Source: Variovorax sp. OK212 (lineage in GTDB: Bacteria; Pseudomonadota; Gammaproteobacteria; Burkholderiales; Burkholderiaceae_C). Taken from it: a DNA stretch of 64,000 nucleotides. Positions within the stretch are counted from its first letter, which is position 1. Each line of letters starts with the position of its first letter. Below the pieces are notes generated by a model that had not been told where the DNA came from, searched no databases, and saw only the letters and a list, made by a program, of their open reading frames with translations. Positions 45,007 to 54,218 of this stretch are shown piece by piece. The translations under genes and the position numbers were made by a program. Where the stretch lies: NCBI RefSeq assembly GCF_900112425.1, contig NZ_FOLP01000009.1, forward strand, positions 186,001 through 250,000. The letters run 5' to 3'.

Positions 45007-48000
45007 GCTTTCTCCTCTTGGGGCTTCAGTTCCGGGTGACGGAGAACAGGCGCAGGCGCCTGGTGAGGCACTGGCACAGGCGCCTCGTGGCGGCTGGCGG
45101 TGCGCAGCGGTTTGCCATGGCCGAGCGAACGCGCGATCACGTAGAACACCGGGGTGAGGAACAAGCCGAAGAGCGTGACGCCGATCATTCCGAAGAAGAC
45201 CGAGATGCCCATGGCCTGACGCATCTCCGCGCCCGAGCCGCTCGACAAGACCAGCGGGATGACCCCCATGATGAAAGCGAGCGACGTCATCAGGATCGGG
45301 CGCAGCCGCAAGCGGCTGGCCTCGACCACGGCCTTGAGCGTGGACATCCCGGCGATCTCCAGTTCGCGGGCGAACTCGACGATGAGGATGGCGTTCTTCG
45401 ACGCCAGCCCCACCAGGACGATCAAGCCGATCTGGGTGAAGATGTTGTTGTCGCCTCGCGTCAGCCATACGCCGAGCAGCGCCGAGAAGATGCTCATCGG
45501 GATGATCCCGATGATCGCCAGGGGCAGCGTCAGGCTTTCGTATTGCGCGGCCAGGACGAAGAAGACCAGCAGCACGCACAGCGGAAGGATCCACACAGCG
45601 CTGTTGCCCGCGATGATCTGCTGGTACGTCAGGTCGGTCCACTCGTACGTCATGCCCGGCGGCAGCGTTTCGGCGGCCACCCTCGCGATGGCAGCCATGG
45701 CCTGGTCCGACGAGTAGCCGGGCGCCGGGCTGCCGCTCACGTCCGCCGACGTGAAGCCGTTGTACCGGAGCACCTGGTCCGGGCCGTAGGTCTGGCTGAC
45801 CTGGGCCACCGAAGCCAGGGGAATCATCTGGCCGGTTTCGCTGCGCAGGTGCAGCTGTCCGATGTCGTCGGGCTTGGAGCGGAACTGGCTGTCGGCCTGC
45901 ATGCGCACCTGGTAGACACGCCCCAGGAAGTTGAAGTCGTTGACGTAGTACGAGCCAAGAAAGGACTGCAGCGTGCTCAGGATCGCGGGCGTGTCCACGC
46001 CCAACTGCTGCGCCTTGGCCCGGTCGATGTCCACCTTCAGCTGGGGCACGTTCACGGTGTAGGTCGAGAACAACGGGGCCAGCTCGGGCGCCTCGGCGGC
46101 CTTCTTGATGAACGCCTGCGTGGCGGTGTAGAGCGCCTCGTAGCCGAGGTCTGACCGGTCTTCGATCTGCAGCTTGAAGCCGCCGAGCGTGCCCAGGCCG
46201 TAGACCGGCGGCGGCGGAAAGATGCCGGTGAAGGCATGGCCGATGCCGCTGTATTCCCGGGTGAGGTCGGCCGCGACCTGGTCGGCGCTGATGCCCTTGC
46301 GTTCCTTGAAAGGCTTGAGCAGCACGAAGGTCAGCGCGGTGCTCGAACTCTTCGTGACGCCGTTGATCGACAGGCCGCTGTAGCCGGACGTGCCCAGGAC
46401 AGCGGGATGCTTGAGCGCGATCTCGTTCATCTTGCTCATCGTGGCGTCGGTGCGGTCGAGGGTCGAGCCTTCGGGCAGTTGTGCCAGGCTCACCAGGTAC
46501 TCCTTGTCCTGCGCGGGCACGAAGCCGCCGGGCACATGGCCGGTCAGCCACCAGGTGCCGCCCAGCAGGCCGGCGTAGACGACGAGCATGGCGCCCTTGC
46601 GCTTCAGAAGCCGGCCGACGCCGCCGCCGTAGCTTTCCGAGGTGCGATCGAAGGCGCGGTTGAAGCGGGCGAAGAAGCGGCCCAGCACCCGCTGTGTCAC
46701 ACGGGTCACCACATCGGGCGCTTCGCCGTGGCCTTTCAGCAGCAGGGCCGCCAGCGCCGGGGACAGGGTCAGCGAATTGACCGCCGAGATCAGCGTCGAG
46801 ATGGCGATGGTGACCGCGAACTGCTTGTAGAACTCTCCGGTCAGGCCGCTGAGGAAGGCCAGCGGCAGGAAGACCGCGGACAAGGTCAGCGCGATGGCCA
46901 CGATGGGGCCGCTGACCTCGCGCATGGCCTGGTACGTGGCCTCCCGGGGCGCCATGCCTCGGGCGATGTTGCGCTCCACGTTCTCGACCACCACGATGGC
47001 GTCGTCGACCACGATGCCGATGGCCACCACCAGCCCGAACAGCGACAGCGTGTTGATGGAATAGCCCGCCAGCAGCAGGAAGCTGAAGGTGCCGACGATC
47101 GAGATGGGAACGGCGATCAGCGGGATGATCGATGCGCGCCAGGTCTGCAGGAAGAGGAACACGACCAGCACGACCAGGGCCACGGCCTCCAGCAGCGTCT
47201 TGACCACGGCATCGATGCCGGACTGGACCGCACGGCTGGGCTCATAGACAACGCGGTAGGTGACGTCTTCCGGGAATTTTTTCTCGAGCTCCTTCATGGC
47301 GCGATGCACGTCCCGGGAAATCTGCAGCGAGTTCGCGCCGGGTGCTTCCTGTACGGACACGGCGACGGCCGGCGCGTTGTCCAGCGTGGCCCGGATGCCG
47401 TAGTCCTCGGCGCCCAGTTCCACGCGGGCCACATCGCCCAGGCGCGTGATGGCACCGGCCGCATCGGACTTGATGACGATGTTCCTGAATTCCTCGGGCG
47501 TCTTGAGCCGTCCGTCGGCATTGACGTTGAGCTGGAAGGCCGTGTCCGGACTGGCCGGCGCGCTGCCGATGGTTCCCACCGCCGCCTGCATGTTCTGGCG
47601 CCGGATGGCGCTGGCCACATCGCCCGCGCTCAGGCCGCGCTGGGCCAGCGCGGCGGGATCCAGCCAGATCCGCATGGCATAGCCGCCGGGGCCCCAGATC
47701 ACGACGTCGCCCACGCCCTGGATGCGGGCCAGGCGGTCCTTCACATGAAGGAGCGCGTAGTTGCTGATGTAGTTGTTGTCGTAGGTGCCCTTGGGCGACA
47801 CCATGTGCACGGCGATGGTGATCATCGGCAGGTTCTTGACGGCCGTGACGCCCAGGCGCTGCACGTCCTCCGGCAGCCGCGGCGACGCCTGCGACACGCG
47901 GGTCTGGACCAGCTGCTGGGCCCGGTCCGGATCGGTGCCCAGCTTGAACGTGACCGTCAGGTACAGGTGGCCGTCGCCGCTGGCCTTCGAGTCCATGTAG

Positions 48001-48233
48001 AGCATGTCCTCGACGCCGTTGACCGACTGCTCCAGCGGCGCGGCGACGGTCTCGGCGATCGTCTTGGCGTTGGCGCCCGGGTATTGCGCGTGGATCACCA
48101 CCGAAGGCGGGATGACCTGCGGGTATTCCGACACCGGCATCTGGAAGGCCGCCACGATGCCCGCGAGCATGATCAATGCAGACAGGACGCCCGCGAAGAT
48201 GGGTCGGTCGATGAAGAACTTGGAAATGTTCAT
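45003..48233 (-). CDS. RND multidrug efflux permease (HAE1 family)
   Basis: A full-length 1076-residue RND protein: N-terminal MNISKFFIDRPIFAGVLSALIML, duplicated six-helix halves, the proton-relay region VVAIGIVVDDAIVVVENVER (two Asp in helix 4) and GLIVLVGLASKNAILIVEFA (Lys in helix 10). Periplasmic loops are of normal length. The substrate cannot be predicted. Overlaps four bases with the adaptor gene upstream and four with the outer-membrane gene downstream. Confidence 0.9.
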   Translation of the reverse strand: MNISKFFIDRPIFAGVLSALIMLAGIVAAFQMPVSEYPQVIPPSVVIHAQYPGANAKTIAETVAAPLEQSVNGVEDMLYMDSKASGDGHLYLTVTFKLGTDPDRAQQLVQTRVSQASPRLPEDVQRLGVTAVKNLPMITIAVHMVSPKGTYDNNYISNYALLHVKDRLARIQGVGDVVIWGPGGYAMRIWLDPAALAQRGLSAGDVASAIRRQNMQAAVGTIGSAPASPDTAFQLNVNADGRLKTPEEFRNIVIKSDAAGAITRLGDVARVELGAEDYGIRATLDNAPAVAVSVQEAPGANSLQISRDVHRAMKELEKKFPEDVTYRVVYEPSRAVQSGIDAVVKTLLEAVALVVLVVFLFLQTWRASIIPLIAVPISIVGTFSFLLLAGYSINTLSLFGLVVAIGIVVDDAIVVVENVERNIARGMAPREATYQAMREVSGPIVAIALTLSAVFLPLAFLSGLTGEFYKQFAVTIAISTLISAVNSLTLSPALAALLLKGHGEAPDVVTRVTQRVLGRFFARFNRAFDRTSESYGGGVGRLLKRKGAMLVVYAGLLGGTWWLTGHVPGGFVPAQDKEYLVSLAQLPEGSTLDRTDATMSKMNEIALKHPAVLGTSGYSGLSINGVTKSSSTALTFVLLKPFKERKGISADQVAADLTREYSGIGHAFTGIFPPPPVYGLGTLGGFKLQIEDRSDLGYEALYTATQAFIKKAAEAPELAPLFSTYTVNVPQLKVDIDRAKAQQLGVDTPAILSTLQSFLGSYYVNDFNFLGRVYQVRMQADSQFRSKPDDIGQLHLRSETGQMIPLASVAQVSQTYGPDQVLRYNGFTSADVSGSPAPGYSSDQAMAAIARVAAETLPPGMTYEWTDLTYQQIIAGNSAVWILPLCVLLVFFVLAAQYESLTLPLAIIGIIPMSIFSALLGVWLTRGDNNIFTQIGLIVLVGLASKNAILIVEFARELEIAGMSTLKAVVEASRLRLRPILMTSLAFIMGVIPLVLSSGSGAEMRQAMGISVFFGMIGVTLFGLFLTPVFYVIARSLGHGKPLRTASRHEAPVPVPHQAPAPVLRHPELKPQEEKA

Positions 48234-49408
48234 GACCGCGCCCCTGAAGTCATCGGGGCGGATGCGGCCGGCGCGCCAGCCTCTACCGCTGACACCGCGG
48301 CGCCCGGGGCGGCACGGTAGGCACCATCCACGATGACCCTGGCGCCCGGCTCGATGCCGCTGCGCAGCACGCGCTGGCTCCCCTGGAGCACGCCGAGCTC
48401 CACGAAGCGCCGCTCCACCTTGTTCTGGGCGTTCACGACGAGGACGTACTTGCGGTCCTGGTCGGTGCCGACCACGGCATCGTCGACCACCACGGCCTGG
48501 TAGGGCACGGCGCCCTGCAGGCGCACGCGCGCCTGCAGGCCCGGGAGCATCTCGGGACTCACACGGTCCACGCGCGCCCGCACGCGCACGGTTCCGGAGC
48601 GGGTGTCCATCCGGTTGTCGAGGGCCTCGAGCGACGCCGCGTGCGGGAAGTCGGCATCGACCGCCAGCCCCACCTTCACCGCCGGTTGCGCGCCGCTGCG
48701 CAACGACGGCGCGATGAGCCGCAGGTAGCTCTGCTCATCGACGTTGAACGAGGCATACAGCTTGTTCTCCGAAACGATGCGGGTCAGCGGGGCCGAATCC
48801 CCGCCGGAACCCACCACGTTGCCGGCAGTGATTTCCGCCCTGGAAATGCGCCCGGCAATGGGCGCGCGGACTTGCGTGTAGCTCAGGTCGAGCTGTGCCT
48901 GGGCCACCGCCGCCTGTGCGCCCTTGAGGGCCGCCAGGGCCTCGCTGGCCGCGTTGTCGAGGGCCTCGAACTCACGCTGCGAGATCGACTGCGACTCGAC
49001 GAGCCGGCGAGCGCGTTGTTGCTCCATGTCGGCATGCCGCAGGCGCGCCTGCGCGCCCACCAGGCCGGCCTGGACCTGCTGCAGCCTGGCCGTGAAAGGC
49101 GCAGTGTCGATGCTGAACAGCAGGTCGTTCTGCTGGACGCGCTGGCCATCCTTGAAGTGCACCTTCAGGAGCGTGCCGGGCACCTTCGGGCGCACGTCGA
49201 CGAGGTCGACGGCCTCGAGGCGGCCGGTGTAGTCCTGGGCATCGAACACCTGGCTCTGCAATGCCGTTTTGTACTTGACCTGGGGGAGCACGGCGGCCGC
49301 GGCGGCATGCGCCTGCGGCCCCTTGTCCCAGAAGATTCCCATGCCTGCGCCCGCAACGGCGATTGCAGCCGCGAGGGCCGCCAGATGCTGCTTTCTGAAT
49401 GAGTTCAT
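48230..49408 (-). CDS. RND periplasmic adaptor (membrane-fusion protein)
   Basis: The 392-residue protein has an N-terminal signal/anchor (LAALAAAIAVAGAGMGIF), a lipoyl-like half motif (VDVRPKVPGTLLKVHFKDGQ), a helical hairpin (about 100-165), the second lipoyl half (LDLSYTQVRAPIAGRISRAE) and beta-barrel and membrane-proximal domains. First gene of the adaptor-permease-outer-membrane operon. It is divergent from a LysR gene with 180 bases between starts. Confidence 0.9.
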   Translation of the reverse strand: MNSFRKQHLAALAAAIAVAGAGMGIFWDKGPQAHAAAAAVLPQVKYKTALQSQVFDAQDYTGRLEAVDLVDVRPKVPGTLLKVHFKDGQRVQQNDLLFSIDTAPFTARLQQVQAGLVGAQARLRHADMEQQRARRLVESQSISQREFEALDNAASEALAALKGAQAAVAQAQLDLSYTQVRAPIAGRISRAEITAGNVVGSGGDSAPLTRIVSENKLYASFNVDEQSYLRLIAPSLRSGAQPAVKVGLAVDADFPHAASLEALDNRMDTRSGTVRVRARVDRVSPEMLPGLQARVRLQGAVPYQAVVVDDAVVGTDQDRKYVLVVNAQNKVERRFVELGVLQGSQRVLRSGIEPGARVIVDGAYRAAPGAAVSAVEAGAPAASAPMTSGARS

Positions 49409-49553
49409 GCGACGTCCTTAACGAGTTGGTGAGGCTCAGTTTGGGCGCGAGGGTCGCAAAGATCGAGACGGCAAGCTGGAATTGGTTATTGCATCGGTTG
49501 CAACAATCAGCCCGAAAATTGGCAAAACTGGCGCGCAATCTCTAAACTTGTTC

Positions 49554-49568
49554 TTGTTTGGACAACAA
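49554..49568. promoter_or_regulatory. LysR-box-like inverted repeat
   Basis: TTGTT at 49554-49558 and AACAA at 49564-49568 form a 15-base T-N11-A box, 20 bases before the LysR ATG and within the divergent region with the RND operon. Autoregulation and control of the pump are inferred. Confidence 0.45.
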
Positions 49569-49588
49569 ATTTTCGAAGGAACGACACC

Positions 49589-50506
49589 GTGGACCGTCTT
49601 CAATCGATGCAGATCTTTGCCCGCGTGGTGGACATGCACAGCTTCAACCGTGCCGCCGACAGCCTTCTGATGTCCAAGTCGCTGGTCACGCGTGCGATCA
49701 AGGATCTGGAGCAATTCCTGGGCGTGCGCTTGCTGCAGAGAACCACGCGCCACCTGAGCCTGACGCCCGAAGGCACGACCTACTACGACCATTGCAGGCG
49801 TCTCCTGGCCGAAATCGAGGCGGTGGAATCCAGCTTCCCGGCAAGAGCCGGCAAGCCGCGCGGCCGGATACGGGTGGACATGACGCTGTCGCTGGCCCGG
49901 CTGGTCGTCATACCGGCCCTCAAGGACTTCCGGGATCGCTTTCCGGACGTCGACCTCACCTTGACCATGAGCGACCGGAAGGTCGACCTGATCCAGGAGG
50001 GCGTGGACTGCGTGGTCCGCACCGGAACGCCGGAGAACTCGGGCACGCTCGTCGCCCGCCGCGTAGGCGCGTTCGATTGGGTCACCTGTGCGTCGCCAAC
50101 CTACCTCGCCCGTCATGGCGAGCCCACGACCCTGGAGGAGCTGGCGCAGCATCATTCGGTGGGCTACCTGTCGAACCAGACGGCGCGCCCGTGGGACTGG
50201 CACTTCGTGGTGAACGGGGAAGACCGGTTCATCACGATGCGCGAGCACCTCGTGGTCGATGACATCGATGCCTATGTGGCCTGCGGCGCCGAAGGCCTGG
50301 GACTGATTCGGGCCGGGAGCTACATGGTGCTGCCGTATCTGATCAGCGGGCGCCTGCGCCGCGTGTTGAGTGATTTTTCGGCGCCGGCCATACCGCTTTC
50401 CGTGCTCTATCCCCAAAACCGCCACCTCTCGCCAACCGTGCGGGCCTTCGTCGACTGGGTCAGCGAAGTCGTCAAGGAAGCAGAGGCAGGTTGGCGTGTC
50501 AACTGA
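49589..50506 (+). CDS. LysR-family regulator divergent from the RND efflux operon
   Basis: A 305-residue LysR protein of the DsdC/CrgA-like subgroup: MDRLQSMQIFARVVDMHSFN, LLMSKSLVTRAIKDLEQFLG (recognition helix), and effector domain with GRIRVDMTLSLARLVVIP and CAGAEGLGLIRAGSYM-like end region. A GAAGGAACG purine stretch precedes the ATG. It probably controls the adjacent efflux operon. Confidence 0.87.
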   Translation: MDRLQSMQIFARVVDMHSFNRAADSLLMSKSLVTRAIKDLEQFLGVRLLQRTTRHLSLTPEGTTYYDHCRRLLAEIEAVESSFPARAGKPRGRIRVDMTLSLARLVVIPALKDFRDRFPDVDLTLTMSDRKVDLIQEGVDCVVRTGTPENSGTLVARRVGAFDWVTCASPTYLARHGEPTTLEELAQHHSVGYLSNQTARPWDWHFVVNGEDRFITMREHLVVDDIDAYVACGAEGLGLIRAGSYMVLPYLISGRLRRVLSDFSAPAIPLSVLYPQNRHLSPTVRAFVDWVSEVVKEAEAGWRVN

Positions 50507-50598
50507 GCCGCTCCTGCAGCCACTTCCAGAGCGTGGGCCAGAGCGCTTTGCCGCATCGGGCTGGCTTTCCGACCGGTGCCGGCAAAGGTCCTAGAACC

Positions 50599-50658
50599 GG
50601 CTACGGCTACGGCTACGGCTACGGTTACGGCTACGGCTACGGCTACGGCTACGGCTAC
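50599..50658. repeat. Hexanucleotide repeat GGCTAC, ten units
   Basis: Nine exact GGCTAC units and one GGTTAC run from 50599 to 50658, followed by a decayed GGCAAC. The stop codon of the minus-strand quinone reductase gene (TAG, 50655-50657) lies inside the last unit. Because the unit is a multiple of three, gain or loss of units would not shift a frame. Confidence 0.95.
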
Positions 50659-51611
50659 GGCAACAGCACGGTCAGCCCCGGCAGTCGACGTGCATCCATG
50701 AGCCGATGAACGTCGGCCGCTTCGTCGAGCCGTCTTTGCGTGATCACAAGATCCGCGAACACACCGGCTTCGATGAGGCCGAAGAGTTCCGCCGCGGCTG
50801 CAAGCTGGTTGCCTGCATTCACGATCTGCGGCGTGCTGCCGCCACGCATCTCTATGGCCCGCCGCGTCAGTTCGGTCTTGCCCGGCGTGGCCGGACCTGA
50901 AGCGGCGCCAAGAGCCAGGATCTTCCCCCCGTCGCGCACCGCGGCGACCGAGCTTGCAAACGTGGCGTCGCCCACGAAGTCGTAGACGGCATCCACCCCT
51001 TTCGGGGCAAGTGCCCGCACCTTGGCCAGCAACTCGGGGTCGCCGGCAGTCAGCGCGAGCGTGGAGCCCGCTGCGACCAGGGGCAGCTTCTGCGCAGAAC
51101 CGGCCACCCCGATGACGGTTGCGCCCAGCGCCCTGGCCCAACGGGTGAGTATCGAGCCGACATTCCCGGAGGCGCCTTGCACGAGGATCACCTCCGAGGC
51201 CTTGATCTCATGCAGCACCCGCAACCCCATCCAGGCGGTGAGGCCCTTGGCCAGGAATGCGGCGGCCAGCTGTGCGCTGATGTGATCCGGCAATGCCACC
51301 AGAGACGACGCCTTGACCACGTTCAAGTCGGCATAGGCGCCTTCCGCGAAGAAGTAGCCGACGCGATCGCCGATCTTCAGTCGTGACTGGGCAGCGTCGA
51401 TCTCGGTCACCACGCCCGCCGCCTCGAAGCCGGGCACTGCTGGCAGGGCCACGCGGTATCGGCCGGTGCGAACCATGGTGTCGACGAAGTTGATGCCCAC
51501 GGCCTCGTGGCGAACCACGGCTTCGCCCGGACCGGCACTCGGCGTTTGCGTTTGCTCGTAGCGCAGCACCGAAGGGCCGCCGGTTTCGCGGAGGACGACA
51601 GCGTGGTTCAT
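50655..51611 (-). CDS. Zinc-independent alcohol dehydrogenase / quinone oxidoreductase
   Basis: The 318-residue MDR protein shows the quinone-reductase N-terminal domain (VVRHEAVGINFVDTMVRTGR, PAVPGFEAAGVVTEID, GDRVGYF) and Rossmann domain with LVQGASGNVGSILTRWARAL (GxxxxG-type NADPH loop). No zinc-binding cysteines. ATG 51611 (MNHAVVLRETGG) is chosen since the residues upstream are encoded by a short ATCAACC repeat. It reduces quinones or enones with NADPH in related enzymes. The adjacent SDR gene is on the same strand, 34 bases upstream. Confidence 0.87.
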   Translation of the reverse strand: MNHAVVLRETGGPSVLRYEQTQTPSAGPGEAVVRHEAVGINFVDTMVRTGRYRVALPAVPGFEAAGVVTEIDAAQSRLKIGDRVGYFFAEGAYADLNVVKASSLVALPDHISAQLAAAFLAKGLTAWMGLRVLHEIKASEVILVQGASGNVGSILTRWARALGATVIGVAGSAQKLPLVAAGSTLALTAGDPELLAKVRALAPKGVDAVYDFVGDATFASSVAAVRDGGKILALGAASGPATPGKTELTRRAIEMRGGSTPQIVNAGNQLAAAAELFGLIEAGVFADLVITQRRLDEAADVHRLMDARRLPGLTVLLP

Positions 51612-51621
51612 GGCGGTTCCC

Positions 51622-51642
51622 GGTTGATGGTTGATGGTTGAT
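51622..51642. repeat. Three direct copies of a heptamer
   Basis: GGTTGAT is repeated three times without gaps, filling most of the short spacer between the SDR stop codon and the quinone reductase start. It makes the spacer length potentially variable and may include part of the ribosome binding context of the reductase. Confidence 0.85.
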
Positions 51643-51645
51643 GGT

Positions 51646-52410
51646 TCAGGCTGTCTGGCCGCCATCCACGTTCAACGTGGCGCCGGTGATGTATGCCGCG
51701 TCCGGCCCCACCAGAAACGCGACCGCGGCGGCCACTTCATCTGGCTGGCCATAACGGCCGAGCGAGGTCATGGCGCGCAGCGTGTCGGCGAACGCCGTGT
51801 TCTCCGGATTCATTTCGGTATGGATGGCGCCCGGTTGAACCACATTGACCGTGATGCCGCGCGGGCCGAGGTCCCTGGACCATCCGCGGGTATAGGCAGC
51901 GACCGCGGCCTTGGAGGCAACGTAGTCGGCCGCGCCCGGAAATGGAATGCGCGTGGCACCCGTCGTCCCGATGGACACGACCCGCCCGCCGTCGCTCAGC
52001 AGCGGCGCGGCGGTGCGCACAGCGGTCACCACGCCCTTGATGTTGATGTCGATCTGCCGGTCGAACGACGGGAGGTCCGCACCCGGGTCACCCACGACGC
52101 CGGTGACGAACACGCCGGCGGAGTTCACCAGGATGTCGAGCCGGCCGAAGGTCTCATGGGCGGTCCTGACCAGACGTTCGACGTCCTGCGTCCGGGCCTG
52201 GTCGGCCTGGACGGCCAGGGCCTGGCGGCCAAGCGCTTTCACCTCGTCGCGCACCTGTTCGGCGCGGCCGGGGGAATTCGAATAGCTGAACACGACGTCC
52301 GCGCCATCGCGGGCGAGCCGGCGCACGATTGCGGCGCCGATGCCGCGCGAGCCGCCGGTGACCAGTGCGACCTGGCCGGCGAGGGGGAGGGGAGTGGGGA
52401 TGGTTCCCAT
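51646..52410 (-). CDS. Short-chain dehydrogenase/reductase
   Basis: A 254-residue classical SDR: cofactor loop VTGGSRGIGAAIVRRLA (TGxxxGxG), NSAG in DILVNSAGVF, catalytic Ser in VVSIGTTG, YxxxK in ADYVASKAA, and the C-terminal YITGATLNVDGGQ. NADPH preference is suggested by the Ser-Arg in the loop. ATG 52410 is used; an upstream ATG 52440 would add ten residues. Divergent from a LysR gene with a strong operator-like repeat between them. Confidence 0.88.
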   Translation of the reverse strand: MGTIPTPLPLAGQVALVTGGSRGIGAAIVRRLARDGADVVFSYSNSPGRAEQVRDEVKALGRQALAVQADQARTQDVERLVRTAHETFGRLDILVNSAGVFVTGVVGDPGADLPSFDRQIDINIKGVVTAVRTAAPLLSDGGRVVSIGTTGATRIPFPGAADYVASKAAVAAYTRGWSRDLGPRGITVNVVQPGAIHTEMNPENTAFADTLRAMTSLGRYGQPDEVAAAVAFLVGPDAAYITGATLNVDGGQTA

Positions 52411-52493
52411 GATGGTTCTTTCTTCAGATGCGATCAGCACGTTGCGATGAAGGAACTATCGAGCTTCACGGCGTTCACTGGTAGCCACTTGAT

Positions 52494-52522
52494 GCTTGAA
52501 TCTGCTTCAAGCAATGCTTGAA
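52494..52522. promoter_or_regulatory. Three-half-site operator in the SDR/LysR divergent region
   Basis: GCTTGAA (52494-52500), its complement TTCAAGC (52506-52512) and GCTTGAA again (52516-52522) form two overlapping perfect inverted repeats with 5- and 3-base centres that share the middle half-site. The first contains the LysR T-N11-A pattern. It lies between the divergent starts of the SDR and LysR genes. Confidence 0.7.
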
Positions 52523-52590
52523 ATAGCGAGGCCGCTGTGCGAGGCTTGGTGCTGCGTCGGTTGCATGGGCAACCATCTGAAAGGAGTGCA

Positions 52591-53517
52591 ATGGAGACTT
52601 TGGCCAACCTGGAATCCTTCGTGAGAAGCGCTGAGGCACGCAGCTTCTCGGGCGCCGCCAGGAGGCTGGGGCTGACGCCCGCGGGTGTGAGCCGGAACGT
52701 GGCCCGGCTCGAAACGAACCTGGGCGTTCGCCTCTTCGTGCGCAGCACGCGCAAGCTTTCTCTGACCGAGGCGGGCGAGCGGCTGCTGGATGGTCTGTCC
52801 GTTGGCCTGGAAACCATCCAGTCGGCGCTTGCCGCGGTCGGCCACGCGGCAACGGAACCCAGCGGCACGCTTCGCGTCACGATGCCGCCAGGCTTCGGCA
52901 CCGACTATGTACTCCCGTTGCTCCCGGGATTCACCAAGCTCTACCCCAAGGTACTGTCGGACTGGCACCTGGACAACCGACGCGTCGACCTCATCTCCGA
53001 AGGCTTCGATGTCGCCATCGGCGGTGGATTCGATTTGTCGCCGGGCGTGGTCGCGCGTGAACTGGCGCGAATCCATCTCGTCGCAGTTGCATCACCGGCC
53101 TACGTCGGCGGCCGCAGCGAGCCGAAGGATCCGCTGGACCTGCAGGACTGGGACTGGATCGGCATGACGTCGATCCAGCTGGGTCGCGTTCGCAGTCGGC
53201 GCCTGCGCAATCGCTCCGGCAGGGAGGTGACCTTCGAAACCAGCCCACGAATGTCGTTCAACGACCCGGAGGCAGTCGCTCGAGCCGTCGCCATGGGGCT
53301 CGGGGTCACCCTGATGGCGATGCCGCATGCGGCGCCGCTGCTGCGAACGGGCGTGATCAAGCGGGTGTTGCCCAACTGGTATTGGGACGACGGGCCCATT
53401 GCGATGTACTACCCAGGCCAGAAGAAACATCTTCCGGCGAAAACCAGGGCGTTCATCGACTACGTCACCGAGCAATTCAAGCAAAAGCGGCTGGCGGAAA
53501 TGTTGTCGGCGCATTGA
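52591..53517 (+). CDS. LysR-family regulator divergent from the SDR/quinone reductase pair
   Basis: A 308-residue LysR protein: METLANLESFVRSAEARSFS, LGLTPAGVSRNVARLE (recognition helix), and substrate domain with GTLRVTMPPGFGTDYVLPLL. It belongs to the large CrgA-like group that regulates adjacent oxidoreductase genes. AAAGGAG lies six bases before ATG 52591. Confidence 0.88.
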   Translation: METLANLESFVRSAEARSFSGAARRLGLTPAGVSRNVARLETNLGVRLFVRSTRKLSLTEAGERLLDGLSVGLETIQSALAAVGHAATEPSGTLRVTMPPGFGTDYVLPLLPGFTKLYPKVLSDWHLDNRRVDLISEGFDVAIGGGFDLSPGVVARELARIHLVAVASPAYVGGRSEPKDPLDLQDWDWIGMTSIQLGRVRSRRLRNRSGREVTFETSPRMSFNDPEAVARAVAMGLGVTLMAMPHAAPLLRTGVIKRVLPNWYWDDGPIAMYYPGQKKHLPAKTRAFIDYVTEQFKQKRLAEMLSAH

Positions 53518-53732
53518 GGCCAAGCCGACCCTTCAGCTCCGCATGGAACGCCGCGGCATCGTCCAACGTCCGCTGCGCGGTGAACACGGCCTCCGCGGTG
53601 CGTGCCGCTCGCCATGGCACTCACCAGCACCGCGGGGTCGTTGATCGGCAGCTGGATGACATCGCGCGGCGCGACGTCGTACTGCGGCTCGATGTTTTGA
53701 CGGTGAGGCCGCGGTCCGCTTTCGATGCTGGC
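53518..53732 (-). pseudogene. Remnant of a bacterial luciferase-like (NtaA/DszA family) flavin monooxygenase
   Basis: Two pieces of such a gene are visible in order but in different frames. The first (53732-53610) reads QYDVAPRDVIQLPINDPAVL followed by VSAMA, the N-terminal region of NtaA/SnaA/DszA-type enzymes. The second (53588-53518) reads FTAQRTLDDAAAFHAELKGR, similar to their C-terminal end. A full gene is about 440 codons, so most of the middle is deleted. Identification rests on short motifs. Confidence 0.45.
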
Positions 53733-53852
53733 CCGCTGCTTCGGCCGGTGGGCCGGGGCATCTGATGGTTCGTTCAACGACAGGTTCAGCCCCGGCAACA
53801 GCGCGAGCCATGCTCCGGCGCGGAGGCCACGCGCCTCACTTGCGATCGAGGT

Positions 53853-54218
53853 CTACTTTGGCGTCGTTGCCTTGCGGGACGATTTCATGGCGAGCGCGGC
53901 GCGGTGTGCATCGACAACCCATTGGCCCAGCGTGTCCGGATCCTCCACGACCTCGCTGGGCGCCTCATAGTAGGCCGTGACCGTGACCGTCTTCGCTGAT
54001 CCCGCGTAGGTAAAAGGCGCAGCGCCCAAGGCCTCGAAGGTCGGGCGGGTCTTTTTGTCCACGCGCAGGTAGAGCGTGCCCTTGATGACAAACCCGAACT
54101 GAACACTGGCCGCCACAAGGCCTGCACCACCGAAGAAGCGAGAAACGCTGATCGGCCCAACCGTTCTGATCCGTCCGGCAATATCAAGCGCCAGGTCGCG
54201 GGCCGAAGCAGCGCTCAT
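53853..54218 (-). CDS. TfoX/Sxy N-terminal domain protein
   Basis: This 121-residue protein consists of one TfoX N-terminal domain (GRIRTVGPISVSRFFGGAGL, VIKGTLYLRVDKKTRPTFEA, SAKTVTVTAYYEAPSEV). It has no C-terminal TfoX domain, so it is shorter than the competence regulator Sxy; short versions are common and uncharacterised. Last in a three-gene TetR operon; its ATG overlaps the previous stop as ATGA. Confidence 0.8.
   Translation of the reverse strand: MSAASARDLALDIAGRIRTVGPISVSRFFGGAGLVAASVQFGFVIKGTLYLRVDKKTRPTFEALGAAPFTYAGSAKTVTVTAYYEAPSEVVEDPDTLGQWVVDAHRAALAMKSSRKATTPK

Noticed and set aside
50599..50658. A CRISPR array or protein-coding repeat
   Set aside because: The unit is only six bases with no spacers; it lies at the 3' end of a gene and outside any supported coding region.
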